Shown here piece by piece: positions 27,207 through 36,452 of a stretch of DNA of 64,000 bases. Under the pieces are notes generated by a model. It was not told the DNA's origin and did not search any database. It saw only the letters and a program-made list of their open reading frames with translations. Origin of the DNA: Ferirhizobium litorale (GTDB taxonomy: Bacteria; Pseudomonadota; Alphaproteobacteria; Rhizobiales; Rhizobiaceae); assembly GCA_030028905.1 (NCBI GenBank), contig JALDYZ010000001.1:620001-684000 (forward strand), in the 5' to 3' direction. Both the position numbers and the translations under genes were made by a program. Numbering within the stretch: position 1 is the stretch's first letter; each line of letters begins with the position of its first letter.

Positions 27207-28382
27207 TCAATGAAGATCCGACCTCAGGATGCGCAAGAGCGACCCGTTCTCGCTGTCGGTCAGAAGAAGGATCGATCCGTCAGGCGCGACCTTGACATCG
27301 CGCATCCGGTCGAATTCGCCTTTAAACAGGCGTTCTTCGGCGACGACTTCTCCGGTGTCGTCATGCTCCAGCCTGGCGAGCAACTCGTATTTCAAAGCGG
27401 CGACGAGATAGTCGCCGTCCCATTCGGGGAACATGGCGCCGCGGTAGATTGCAATCGCGCCAGGAGCAATCGACGGATCCCAATAGTGGAGGGGCTGCTC
27501 GTAGCCTTCCTTGGCGGTGCCTTCGCCGATCTCGGCGCCGGAATAGTGCTTGCCGTAGCTGATGACCGGCCAGCCGTAGTTCTTTCCCGGCTCCGGCTTG
27601 TTGATCTCGTCGCCGCCGCGCGCGCCATGTTCCACCGTATAGAGGATGTTCTCCTTCGGATCGAAGGTGATGCCTTGCGGGTTGCGGTGCCCCTTGGACC
27701 AGATTTCCGGCAGTCCGTCGGTCGAGCCCAGATAGGGGTTGGAGGCGGGAATGGTGCCGTCGGCATTGATGTGCAGGATGGAGCCGGCATGATCGCGGAG
27801 ATCCTGGGCGCGATCGGCGCTGCCGCGGTCGCCTATGCCGAAAAAGAGGCTGCCGTCCGGTGCGATTGCAATGCGCGATCCGAAGTGTTGCGGCCTCGTG
27901 GTGAAGCGGTTCATCGCGAAGATGCGCTTGACGTCGTCAAGGCTCCTGCCGTCGTCAGACAAGCGGGCCGAGAAGATTGCAGTCCCCTGGCCGCCTTCGC
28001 CGCGAATGGAGGCAGAGAAATAGAGCTTGCGACTGCTTTCGAAATCCGGATCCAGGGCGACGTCGAGCAGACCGCCCTGTCCGCCGGAATAGACCTTCGG
28101 CACACCGGCAATCGGCGGAGAGATCTTGCCGTCGTGGATGATGCGCATCCGCCCCGGCCTCTCGGAGACGAGGTAGTCGCCGCTCGGAAGCACTTCGATT
28201 GCCCAGGGATGTTCAAGGTCGCTGGCGATCGTTTCCACCATCACCGGCACCTTTTTGGTCGGGAATTCCCGCATCTCGACGGCTGCGACCGGCGTCGCCG
28301 CAGCGAAAGTCAAGAACATTGCCAACGTGGCAGCGCCACGCCACAAGGCACCCAACTTTTTGCGGTCAACACATGCAGCCAT
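27207..28382 (-). CDS. PQQ-dependent aldose sugar dehydrogenase-like protein (YliI/GdhB family)
   Basis: 391 residues from ATG 28382. A signal peptide (TLAMFLTFAAATPVAA) and a six-bladed beta-propeller of the soluble glucose/sorbosone dehydrogenase family. Family segments: VETIASDLEHPWAIEVLPSGDYLVSERPGRMRII, GGQGGLLDVALDPDF, SRIAIAPDGSLFFGIGDRG, WSKGHRNPQGITFDP and HGARGGDEINKPEPGKNYGWP, where the His and Arg near PQQ and the Ca site lie. It probably oxidises sugars in the periplasm; PQQ supply in this strain is not shown. Confidence 0.92.
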   Translation of the reverse strand: MAACVDRKKLGALWRGAATLAMFLTFAAATPVAAVEMREFPTKKVPVMVETIASDLEHPWAIEVLPSGDYLVSERPGRMRIIHDGKISPPIAGVPKVYSGGQGGLLDVALDPDFESSRKLYFSASIRGEGGQGTAIFSARLSDDGRSLDDVKRIFAMNRFTTRPQHFGSRIAIAPDGSLFFGIGDRGSADRAQDLRDHAGSILHINADGTIPASNPYLGSTDGLPEIWSKGHRNPQGITFDPKENILYTVEHGARGGDEINKPEPGKNYGWPVISYGKHYSGAEIGEGTAKEGYEQPLHYWDPSIAPGAIAIYRGAMFPEWDGDYLVAALKYELLARLEHDDTGEVVAEERLFKGEFDRMRDVKVAPDGSILLLTDSENGSLLRILRSDLH

Positions 28383-28481
28383 CGTTTGCGTTTCTCCTCC
28401 ACAGGGTGTCGTGGCCAAGGCGCGTCGCCACCCTCCAGCTAACTGGTGCAGTGCGATCGAAATTGCAAGGGCAGCAATGGC

Positions 28482-28766
28482 TTAGTTGGTCCGCCTGCGC
28501 CTCTCGGCGGAGATGATGTCCTTCACAGTCCGGCGCCTGACCGCCCGGCCGGCGACAGCCATCGTCACGAAGGCGAGCACCAACAATGCCATGGTCGCAG
28601 GATCATAGCCGGCTGCCTGCGACAGCCCGCTCGCGCTCGCGACGTCGGCGGCGAGCGTCGCCGCATCGGCCGATCCGGCTACGACCATGAGGCCGCACGT
28701 GCCCGCCAGGGCAGCGCGCGTCGTCGACGATGGAAACCTGAATGTGGTCCTGTCACCAGCAAACAT
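28482..28766 (-). CDS. Small exported protein with C-terminal membrane anchor
   Basis: 94 residues with GGAG before the ATG. A signal-like stretch (AALAGTCGLMVVAGSADAATLA), about 20 polar residues, then ATMALLVLAFVTMAVAGRA and an Arg-rich tail (VRRRTVKDIISAERRRRTN). This short motif plus TM plus Arg cluster layout resembles protein-sorting tails, but no canonical PEP/LPXTG motif is present. It lies 99 bp upstream of the dehydrogenase gene on the same strand. Function unknown. Confidence 0.6.
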   Translation of the reverse strand: MFAGDRTTFRFPSSTTRAALAGTCGLMVVAGSADAATLAADVASASGLSQAAGYDPATMALLVLAFVTMAVAGRAVRRRTVKDIISAERRRRTN

Positions 28767-28888
28767 GATCGGTACTCCGGGCTCGATGTTTCGACACTGG
28801 CAGGAAAGGCGTGAAAATCGACTGGAGGGAGACGGGAATGCGGCACGCGCCGACAGTTGTTGTGACCAAACTGTGGATGTCGGTGGCG

Positions 28889-29830
28889 CTACCTTGCCGT
28901 CCGGCGACCGAAGACGGGAGCGCTGCGGCCGCGCAAGGGTAAACCTGCAAGCATCGGTTCCTGGCTCGGCCGTTCGACCGCGCCGAACAGCGGTCGCTCG
29001 TTGTGCGGCCTTGCAGGTGCCGGCGGGAGCAGCATTTCAGGAAAACGATCGTTGAAGCTGGTTGGCGCGAGTTCCGGCCGGGCGAGCACGTAACCCTGCA
29101 CGAGGGGGACATCGAGGTCGCGGCAGAGAGCCAACTGGTCAGCGTCTTCCAACCCTTCGAAGATCGGGACGATCGCTTCGTCCACGAATTGGCGGACGAT
29201 GACCTTCAAGAGGGCGAAACCCGCGGAATTGTGCATGAAATCGCGGACCCAGCGCGAATCAAACTTTACGTAGTCCGGGCGCAGTGCCTGCATCAGGGCG
29301 ATGTCGTTGTCCTGGGCTCCGTATTCGTTCATGGCGATCAGGAAGCCGGTACCGCGGATCGTGTCGGCGAAGCGCAGCGCCAGGGTTGCGGCAATATCAT
29401 CCTTGGCTGTGATCTCGCAGACAACGCGATCGGTGCCAAGGCCAGCTTCGTGGGCAGCGAGGCGGATATGCTCCAGTTCCTGGCGCATCGCCTCCGGGGT
29501 GACGAGAAGGCCCGGGTGGAACTTCACAAAGATCTTGGCCCGGGTTCGATTGAGCCGGCCGGTGTTGAGGATATGGAGGGTGCGAAGCAGGCTGTCCAGG
29601 CCGGCAAGATCCTCGGCGGCGACGAGCGGGAAGAACTGCGAGGCCGGAAAGGCCATGCCGTCACGCGATGCGCGCACCAGTCCTTCGAAGGCGACAATGT
29701 CGATCATCTCCTCCGAGTATTGCCGGAAAATCGGCTGCAATGCCGACTGCAGGACGAAAGGTCCATAGGCGGTCGAGTAGGCGCCGTCTTCCGAGCGCAC
29801 CAGATTGGCAAAAATGCTCTTCGTATTCAT
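28889..29830 (-). CDS. Degenerate EAL-domain protein, probably not catalytic
   Basis: 313 residues from ATG 29830. An EAL-like fold is clear: LQSALQPIF, FEGLVRAS for EAL, VCEITAKDD for the ITE segment, DYVKFDSRWV for KID, IFEGLEDADQ for AEGVET, and VQGYVLARP. However, the metal-binding DDFG motif reads MNEYG and the usual NxS metal Asn segment reads FVKFHPG. Loss of the two Asp residues normally abolishes c-di-GMP hydrolysis, so a binding or protein-interaction role is likelier. No membrane segment. About 45 C-terminal residues are Pro/Arg-rich. Single gene. Confidence 0.88.
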   Translation of the reverse strand: MNTKSIFANLVRSEDGAYSTAYGPFVLQSALQPIFRQYSEEMIDIVAFEGLVRASRDGMAFPASQFFPLVAAEDLAGLDSLLRTLHILNTGRLNRTRAKIFVKFHPGLLVTPEAMRQELEHIRLAAHEAGLGTDRVVCEITAKDDIAATLALRFADTIRGTGFLIAMNEYGAQDNDIALMQALRPDYVKFDSRWVRDFMHNSAGFALLKVIVRQFVDEAIVPIFEGLEDADQLALCRDLDVPLVQGYVLARPELAPTSFNDRFPEMLLPPAPARPHNERPLFGAVERPSQEPMLAGLPLRGRSAPVFGRRTAR

Positions 29831-30038
29831 GTCCCTAGCCCGTGGTGCGACACGCCGCGCCACCCCTTGGCAACCATAGCGGCACAAGCGTTACTGCAGC
29901 GTAAAGGCCATTTTAAATCGTCAGCGGGGCCGCTTCAGACGCGCTTGCGCGCCGCTGCAAACGGCCGGACACGCAAAAACATGCCTCGGTGACGCCTTTC
30001 TGCTTGAAACCCCGGACCACATTCGACATAGAGCATGA

Positions 30039-31301
<1,263 letters not shown>

Positions 31302-31325
31302 GACAGCGACCGCAACAGTTCATGG

Positions 31326-31355
31326 GGGCCCGCCGGCGACGGCGGGCCCTTTTTC
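31326..31355 (+). terminator. Rho-independent terminator of aatA
   Basis: GGGCCCGCCG-GCGA-CGGCGGGCCC is a perfect 10-bp stem followed by TTTTTCGTTTT. Confidence 0.93.
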
Positions 31356-31448
31356 GTTTTTGGTTGCGACAGTGACAAACCGATTCAACTGTATGGCAAT
31401 CCGATTCAAGATCTCCGACGAAATTGTTGGTTTTGAATCCGTATTGCC

Positions 31449-32546
31449 TCAGACGCCAAGAGCGCTGAGCATGATGAACGTGGCGAACAAGATGAAGTGC
31501 GTCATGCCCTCTATTGCATTGGTTTCGCCGTCATTGAGGTTGATCGCCGCCGCGATCAGAGTGATCGCCACCACTACGGTTTGCACCGGCGTCATCGCCA
31601 TGACGAAGGGCTGGCCGGTGTAGAGTGCGATCGCCTCCATCACCGGCACGGTCAGGATCACCGTCGACAGCGAGGCGCCGAGAGCGATGTTGACGGTTGC
31701 CTGCATGCGGTTCTTGAGAGCGGCGCGAAGAGCGGCAACGATTTCGGGAGCGGCCGAGATCGTCGCGACGACGATGGCCGTCAGGACGGGCGGCGCCGCC
31801 GTGCCCTCGAGGCCGCTCGTCAGGAAGGTCGACATGAACTCCGCCAATATGCCGATGACGACAACGCCGATAAGGATCGTGGCGATGGAGACCGCCGTTC
31901 GATCGCCTGCATGGCCGGTGTCGGTGCCTTGCCGTCCCGTCTCGGCTCGGGGGTAGGTATAGCTGAAAAAATAGCTGTGCTGGCCGACCTGCATGCGCAG
32001 GAACAGGGCGTAGAGAGCAATCATCGCGCAGATGGTGAATGCGGAATAGTAGTGCCATTTGGCGGCCGGGATGAACTCCGGCACGATCATGGATATACCC
32101 ATGGCGGTGAGGATCATCACGCCGTAGGTCTTGCCGGAATCGTCATTATAGGGCTGCTCTCCGTGCTTCAACCCGCCAAGCAGGGCGGCAAGCCCGAGGA
32201 TGCCGTTGATATCGAGCATCACGGCCGCATAGATCGTATCGCGCACGAGTGTCGGCGAGTGGGCGCTCTGCATGATGATCGCCAGGATGATCACTTCCAC
32301 AGCGACCGCCGACAGGGTGAGGATCATGGTGCCGTAGGGATCGCCGACCTTGGTGGCGAGGTTTTCCGCATGACGAGCGACCCGGACCGAGACGAGGACG
32401 ATGATGGCGACCAGGAATGCGGCGGCGATGAGCGAGCCGGCTCGGCCGGTCCCGAGCACGGCATGTTCGAGGAAATAGGCGGTTGCCCCGACGATCGCTG
32501 CAAGCAGCAGGGACTTCTCCTGTCTCAGGAACGCCGATGCATCCAC
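31449..32546 (-). CDS. chaA: Ca2+/H+ (Na+/H+) antiporter, ChaA type
   Basis: 365 residues from GTG 32546 (CGGAG 7 nt upstream; a TTG six codons earlier is the alternative). About eleven membrane segments with the two CaCA repeats. The first has GDPYGTMILTLSAVAVEVIILAIIM and the second VATISAAPEIVAALRAALKNRMQATVNIALGASLSTVIL with the acidic residue in each. KTYGVMILTAMGISMIVPEFIP lies in the middle. It should exchange Ca2+ or Na+ for H+ across the inner membrane. Confidence 0.9.
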   Translation of the reverse strand: MDASAFLRQEKSLLLAAIVGATAYFLEHAVLGTGRAGSLIAAAFLVAIIVLVSVRVARHAENLATKVGDPYGTMILTLSAVAVEVIILAIIMQSAHSPTLVRDTIYAAVMLDINGILGLAALLGGLKHGEQPYNDDSGKTYGVMILTAMGISMIVPEFIPAAKWHYYSAFTICAMIALYALFLRMQVGQHSYFFSYTYPRAETGRQGTDTGHAGDRTAVSIATILIGVVVIGILAEFMSTFLTSGLEGTAAPPVLTAIVVATISAAPEIVAALRAALKNRMQATVNIALGASLSTVILTVPVMEAIALYTGQPFVMAMTPVQTVVVAITLIAAAINLNDGETNAIEGMTHFILFATFIMLSALGV

Positions 32547-32853
32547 GCGCACACTCCGTCGCAAAGGGTTTGGCCAGGGCTCTGGCCCGGGATGGGAGCA
32601 TGCTTGCTTCCGCCCATCGTATCAAGCCTCGCGACGGGATCGCGGGCCATGGCCCGCAACGCGCCGATGGGCCATCTGGCCGCTGATCCATGACCGGGAT
32701 TTGCAGTATCCGCGATTTAATGGAATACTCACTTTTGACAGTCTGCCGGGCAGAATTTGCGGCACAAACGATCTGTTCGCTCCACTCGATGCCGCTCACC
32801 GGCCGGAAGACATCCGGAACAGACGGCCTTGGAATGGAAACAGGAGGTGCCGA

Positions 32854-33126
32854 ATGATCAAGGTCATCTACGAAGTCGTGCCCCATGATGGTGGTTGGGC
32901 CTATCGCCTCGGTGATGTCTATTCGGAGACGTTTCCAACGCACGCAGATGCGCTCGAGGCGGCCCGTATCGTTGCCGAGGAACAGCGGGTGGGCGGCGAC
33001 GCTGCGGAGATCAGCTTTCAGGATGATCGGGGCGTATGGCGCGAGGAATATGCCGATGGAGGCGACAGGCCGGAAACGGAAGTCGTCGACGGGGTCTGGC
33101 GCGACGACGGTGCAACCCACCAGTAG
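32854..33126 (+). CDS. DUF2188-like small protein
   Basis: 90 residues from ATG 32854 (AGGAGG upstream). IKVIYEVVPHDGGWAYRLGDVYSETFPTHADALEAARIVAEEQRVGGDAAEISFQDDRGVWREEY has the strand-strand-helix-strand layout of DUF2188: a His/Gly-Trp pair, a helix marked by Ala residues, then I.FQ..RG..R. The acidic tail is poorly conserved in such proteins. Function unknown. It is divergent from chaA; the 307-bp spacer holds no gene that I can see. Confidence 0.8.
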   Translation: MIKVIYEVVPHDGGWAYRLGDVYSETFPTHADALEAARIVAEEQRVGGDAAEISFQDDRGVWREEYADGGDRPETEVVDGVWRDDGATHQ

Positions 33127-33154
33127 ACGGCGAGGGCGCCACCCAATTCTACCA

Positions 33155-34108
33155 TCAATTCTTGAAAACCGTGCAGGAACCGCCATGGCTGCGGATCGTC
33201 GCGCAGAGGTCTTCCGCCTCGTCGCGCGTCTGGCGGGCGATGCGCGCGGTATAGCGTGAACGCACGCCGGGCCGGGCGTTGCGATTGCGCTGGATCAGAG
33301 GCTTCTCGGCGTTGAGCGGGTCCGGCAGACGCGCCACGGCCCTGCGGAACAGGCGGTGCGCGGTGGCCTTGCTGAAATGGGCGGCAAGTTGCACGCCCCA
33401 GGGCGCCCATTGGCCCTCATCGGCGAAGAGCATCTCCTTCAGTCGCCGCGTGTTGGCAAGCGCGACGCAAGCCTCGATGAACGGCCGGCCGGCATCCAGC
33501 CGAAAGTCCGGTTCCTCCGGTGGGTCGACCTTCCACGTCTCGGCATCATGCGCGGTGATGGCGATCACATAGGCCCTTGTCTCGAAGGGCAGGCGGCCGC
33601 TGGCAAGAAAATTCTCGAGGCCCGCTTCGCCGGCATTGTAGGCGGCCGAGGCAAGCCCGAGGTTGCCGTACCGGTCACGCAAAGCAGCCAGATATTCCGC
33701 AGATCGGGAAAGCGCCTGCAGGGGATCGAAGCTGTTTTCCAACCCGCGCATGCGGGCGGTGGAGGGTATGAACTGGGCGATGCCCTCCGCACCCTTCGGG
33801 CTGACCGCATCGGCGCGGAACAGGCTCTCACGCCAGATGAGACGCGCAAAATAGTCGGGCGGGATGGTGTTGGCCGCTGCAAAGCGTTCGAGCGCGATGC
33901 AGATGTCCCGGTCATAGCTTTGCTGGCGCACGCAAAGTCTGGCGCCGTCGCCGCCGGGCAGGGGGGAGGAGAAGAGACAGGGCGGCGGGGCGCTGAATTC
34001 CGACTGGGCGCGCGCTGGTTCGGTCGGCTGGAAGGCGAGCATTGCAACCGCGGCAAGCCATGCCGCTATGTGTTGCGCTATCGTGAATCCCGCTGCATCC
34101 CTCTCCAT
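33155..34108 (-). CDS. Lytic transglycosylase (SLT domain) with C-terminal SPOR-like region
   Basis: 317 residues. A signal sequence (AAWLAAVAMLAFQPTEPARA), then ICIALERFAAANTIPPDYFARLIWRESLFRADAVSPKGAEGIAQFIPSTARMRGLENSFDPLQAL, the goose-lysozyme-like SLT domain with the catalytic Glu in WRES and the AEGIAQF motif. NLGLASAAYNAGEAGLENFLAS follows. The last 40 residues (RQTRDEAEDLCATIRSHGGSCTVFKN) have the form of a SPOR-type module that binds denuded glycan. It should cleave peptidoglycan in the periplasm. ATG 34108 has CGGAG upstream. Confidence 0.92.
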   Translation of the reverse strand: MERDAAGFTIAQHIAAWLAAVAMLAFQPTEPARAQSEFSAPPPCLFSSPLPGGDGARLCVRQQSYDRDICIALERFAAANTIPPDYFARLIWRESLFRADAVSPKGAEGIAQFIPSTARMRGLENSFDPLQALSRSAEYLAALRDRYGNLGLASAAYNAGEAGLENFLASGRLPFETRAYVIAITAHDAETWKVDPPEEPDFRLDAGRPFIEACVALANTRRLKEMLFADEGQWAPWGVQLAAHFSKATAHRLFRRAVARLPDPLNAEKPLIQRNRNARPGVRSRYTARIARQTRDEAEDLCATIRSHGGSCTVFKN

Positions 34109-34207
34109 CGCTACTCCGGTATCGTGTCAACGGTGCCGTGCAGACTATCGATAGCATTTTCGGGCGGGCGAGGGGTAGATGCTTCGGGAAGGTTGCGGCT
34201 CCCGAAG

Positions 34208-34234
34208 CAGAAAATCCCGCCAGCGGCGGGATTT
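34208..34234 (-). terminator. Rho-independent terminator of the old yellow enzyme gene
   Basis: Minus strand AAATCCCGCC-GCT-GGCGGGATTT is a perfect 10-bp stem followed by TCTGC, 24 bp after the gene's stop. Confidence 0.82.
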
Positions 34235-34257
34235 CCTGTCGTCTTCAACGTGATCGC

Positions 34258-35379
34258 TCAGGCGGCGTTCAGGTCCGGATAGTCGGTATAGCCCGTCGCC
34301 CCGCCGCCATAGAAACTCTGCTGTTCCGGCCTGTTGAGCGGCGCGTTGGTCTTGAGACGTTCCACCAGGTCCGGGTTGGCGATGAAGGGCTTGCCGAAGG
34401 CGACGAGGTCCGCTTCGCCGTTTGCCACCACGTCGAGCGCAAGATGCCGGTCATAGCCGTTGTTGACCATCCACCTGGCCTTGCCGCCAGCCTTCTCATA
34501 GGACTGGCGCAACGCCTTGTAGTCGAACGGAGGGTTGTCGCCCTGGGTATAGTCCCGGTCGCCGCCGGTCTGGCCTTCGACGACGTGGATATATGCGAGA
34601 TCGAACTTCGCGAGACCCTCGACGACATGGGTGAAAAGCGCCTGCGGGTTGGAATCGTAGCTCTCGCCCGATGATGTTACCGGAGAGATGCGGATGGCGG
34701 TCCGCCCGGCGCCTATCTCCTTGACGATCGCGGCTACGACTTCGAAGGTCAGGCGCGTGCGGTTCTCGATCGAGCCGCCATATTGGTCAGTGCGGTCGTT
34801 GATGCCATCGCGCATGAACTGGTCGAGCAGATAGCCGTTGGCGCCGTGGATTTCCACGCCGTCAAAGCCTGCGTCGATAGCTGCACGGGCGGCTTTGCGA
34901 TAATCCTCGACGATGCCGGGGATCTCGGCGGTTTCGAGCGCCCGCGGTTCCGAAGTGTCGGTGAAGGCACCGGTACCGTCCGGATTGATGATGTATGTCT
35001 TGGCCTTGGCGACCCGGCTGGTCGACGAAACCGGCTTGCCGCCGTTCGGCTGCAGGCTGGTGTGCGAGATGCGGCCGACGTGCCACATCTGCACGACGAT
35101 CTTGCCCCCTGCCTTGTGAACAGCTTCGGTGACGCGCTTCCAGCCGTCGAGCGACTCCTTGGTATAGAGACCGGGTACGTCGGCGTAGCCCTGGCCCTGC
35201 TGGGTGATCGCCGTCGCTTCCGTGATGATCAGGCCGGCGGATGCCCTCTGCTCGTAGTAGGTGACATTGAGGTCGTTCGGAACCGCGCCCGGTGAACGGT
35301 TACGGGTCAACGGGGCCATGACAATGCGGTTTGCAAGCGGAATATCGCCGACTGTGATTGGGTCGAAAAGCGTTGGCAT
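34258..35379 (-). CDS. Old yellow enzyme, N-ethylmaleimide reductase-like alkene reductase
   Basis: 373 residues from ATG 35379 (AGAGGA upstream). A FMN-binding TIM barrel that reduces activated C=C bonds of quinones, maleimides and nitro compounds with NADPH. LFDPITVGDIPLANRIVMAPLTRNRS, WHVGRISHTSLQPNGGKPVSSTS and FDGVEIHGANGYLLDQFMRDGINDRTDQYGGSIENRTR (catalytic His/Asn pair) are conserved, and VANGEADLVAFGKPFIANPDLVERL ends the barrel. It lies 59 bp after an ArsR-type gene that probably controls it in response to electrophiles. Similar to NemA. Confidence 0.93.
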   Translation of the reverse strand: MPTLFDPITVGDIPLANRIVMAPLTRNRSPGAVPNDLNVTYYEQRASAGLIITEATAITQQGQGYADVPGLYTKESLDGWKRVTEAVHKAGGKIVVQMWHVGRISHTSLQPNGGKPVSSTSRVAKAKTYIINPDGTGAFTDTSEPRALETAEIPGIVEDYRKAARAAIDAGFDGVEIHGANGYLLDQFMRDGINDRTDQYGGSIENRTRLTFEVVAAIVKEIGAGRTAIRISPVTSSGESYDSNPQALFTHVVEGLAKFDLAYIHVVEGQTGGDRDYTQGDNPPFDYKALRQSYEKAGGKARWMVNNGYDRHLALDVVANGEADLVAFGKPFIANPDLVERLKTNAPLNRPEQQSFYGGGATGYTDYPDLNAA

Positions 35380-35438
35380 GGTAAGTCCTCTTTCAGTTTC
35401 TTGGGAGGGAGATATCGGGAAAGCGTTCCACACCGGGA

Positions 35439-35732
35439 TCAAAGGTTGGAACTCAGGTGGGCAACGAACTTCGCTATGGTTTCCTCGTTGCGCTTGTAAA
35501 ACGCCCACTGGCCGACGCGGTTGCAGGTGACCAGACCTGCGCGCTGCAATATGGCGAGATGGGATGAGACGGTGGATTGCGAAAGGCCGCAGCGCTCGAA
35601 CTGGCCGGCGCAAACTCCCATGTCCAGGGGATGCTCCTGGAACGGGAAGTGCTGTTCCGGTTCCTTCAGCCAGTTCAGGATCTCCACTCTTCGCGGATGC
35701 GCCAGAGCCTTGAGGATGATGTCGGTGTCCAT
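35439..35732 (-). CDS. ArsR-family repressor controlling the old yellow enzyme gene
   Basis: 97 residues. DTDIILKALAHPRRVEILNWLKEPEQ starts the winged helix; CGLSQSTVSSHLAILQRAGLVTCNRVGQWAFYKRNE is the recognition helix and wing. Two Cys lie close together (GVCAGQFERCGLS) and one in the wing (VTCNR), so a thiol-based sensor is more likely than the classic metal site CVC. The gene is first in a two-gene unit with the old yellow enzyme gene, as in known quinone/electrophile-sensing pairs. Candidate operators lie upstream at 35778-35814. Confidence 0.92.
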   Translation of the reverse strand: MDTDIILKALAHPRRVEILNWLKEPEQHFPFQEHPLDMGVCAGQFERCGLSQSTVSSHLAILQRAGLVTCNRVGQWAFYKRNEETIAKFVAHLSSNL

Positions 35733-35777
35733 GTCCGGTAGGTGGGGTGCACATCGACCAGTTTCAATACTTAGATC

Positions 35778-35814
35778 GATATATCTCGATATATCCGCTC
35801 ACGATCCGGTGAGC
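35778..35814 (-). promoter_or_regulatory. Candidate operators of the arsR-old yellow enzyme operon
   Basis: Two copies of the 8-bp palindrome GATATATC are in tandem with a 2-bp gap (35778-35795), 46 bp upstream of the arsR start. Next to them is GCTCAC-GATCCG-GTGAGC (35797-35814), a perfect 6-bp inverted repeat. Such symmetric AT-rich sites are typical for small ArsR-type dimers. Confidence 0.55.
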
Positions 35815-35840
35815 GAATTTATTTAGGTTGGGGCGAAAGG

Positions 35841-35963
35841 AAAAAAAGAGGGCCACCGGATCGCTCCAGGGCCCTTTAAAGTGTGAAGGTCAATATGAAC
35901 CTCCAGAGGGGAACAGCTGCTGCGGTGGTACTGGGAGGAAAAAACCACCATATGCATCAGCTG
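35841..35963 (-). ncRNA. Tandem small RNA copy 1 (alpha-r14/cuckoo-like)
   Basis: About 123 nt on the minus strand. Hairpin 1 is closed by AGCTG(A)TGC...GCAGCAGCT and an inner GGTGG/CCACC (35945-35949 with 35924-35928). Its 16-nt loop shows TCCTCCC (35933-35939), complementary to a Shine-Dalgarno sequence. A second stem GGAGGT/ACCTTC follows. The 3' end is a terminator hairpin GGGCC-CTGGA-GCGA-TCCGG-T-GGCCC plus T7 (35841-35874). The family name is by resemblance, not by search. Confidence 0.85.
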
Positions 35964-35968
35964 TAGGC

Positions 35969-36023
35969 GATATGGTACTTTATTGTGCAAGGCACAAGAG
36001 CGGCCAGCGCATGCCAGCCATGC
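35969..36023 (-). promoter_or_regulatory. Promoter and upstream palindrome of small RNA copy 1
   Basis: CATATC (-10, 35969-35974) and TTGTGC (-35, 35992-35997) are 17 bp apart. The inverted repeat GCATG-GCTGG-CATGC (36009-36023) begins 11 bp beyond the -35 and is centred near -53, an activator-like position. Confidence 0.7.
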
Positions 36024-36048
36024 ATTTTTGACCAAAAGATAAAAAGTC

Positions 36049-36171
36049 AAAAAAAGAGGGCCGCCGGATTACTCCAGGGCCCTTGTAATTGTGGAGGTTT
36101 AATTCGACCTCCAGAGGGGAACAGCTGCTGCGGTGGCACTGGGAGGAAAAGACCACCATGTGCATCAGCTG
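36049..36171 (-). ncRNA. Tandem small RNA copy 2 (alpha-r14/cuckoo-like)
   Basis: About 123 nt. Same plan as copy 1: GGTGG/CCACC hairpin with a TTTTCCTCCCAG loop, then a second stem that is here fully Watson-Crick (GGAGGT/ACCTCC instead of ACCTTC), a compensatory change supporting the structure. The terminator is GGGCC...GGCCC with T7 (36049-36082). Confidence 0.85.
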
Positions 36172-36176
36172 TTGTG

Positions 36177-36231
36177 GATATGGTTATTCTTTGTGCGAAG
36201 CACAAGAGCACCCAACGCATGCCAGCCATGC
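36177..36231 (-). promoter_or_regulatory. Promoter and upstream palindrome of small RNA copy 2
   Basis: CATATC (36177-36182), TTGTGC (36200-36205), 17-bp spacer; GCATG-GCTGG-CATGC at 36217-36231, again 11 bp beyond the -35. Confidence 0.7.
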
Positions 36232-36259
36232 GATTTGATCGAATGATCAATTGTCCGCC

Positions 36260-36378
36260 AAAAAAAGAGGGCCACCGGATCGAGTCGGGGCCCTGCAGGT
36301 GTGAAGGTCAGAAACCTCCAGAGGGGAACAGCTGCTGCGGCGGTGCTGGGGAGGAAAGTCCGCCACGTGCATCAGCTT
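36260..36378 (-). ncRNA. Tandem small RNA copy 3 (alpha-r14/cuckoo-like)
   Basis: About 119 nt. The hairpin 1 stem is GGCGG/CCGCC here, where copies 1 and 2 have GGTGG/CCACC, so both sides changed together. The loop is CTTTCCTCCCCAG. A second stem GGAGGT/ACCTTC and a terminator GGGCC...GGCCC with T7 (36260-36293) follow. Its promoter differs from those of the other copies. Confidence 0.83.
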
Positions 36379-36383
36379 TCGCT

Positions 36384-36412
36384 AATGTGGCAACTTCGCG
36401 GGCATATTTCAA
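36384..36412 (-). promoter_or_regulatory. Divergent promoter of small RNA copy 3
   Basis: CACATT (-10, 36384-36389) and TTGAAA (-35, 36407-36412) with a 17-bp spacer. The GCATG-N5-CATGC palindrome of the other copies is absent. TTGAAA with a C-rich -10 entry is reminiscent of alphaproteobacterial RpoH promoters, but this is only suggestive. Confidence 0.6.
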
Positions 36413-36452
36413 TCGGGAAATTTGGCGAAACGCAAATGCCGCCCCCCAAGAC

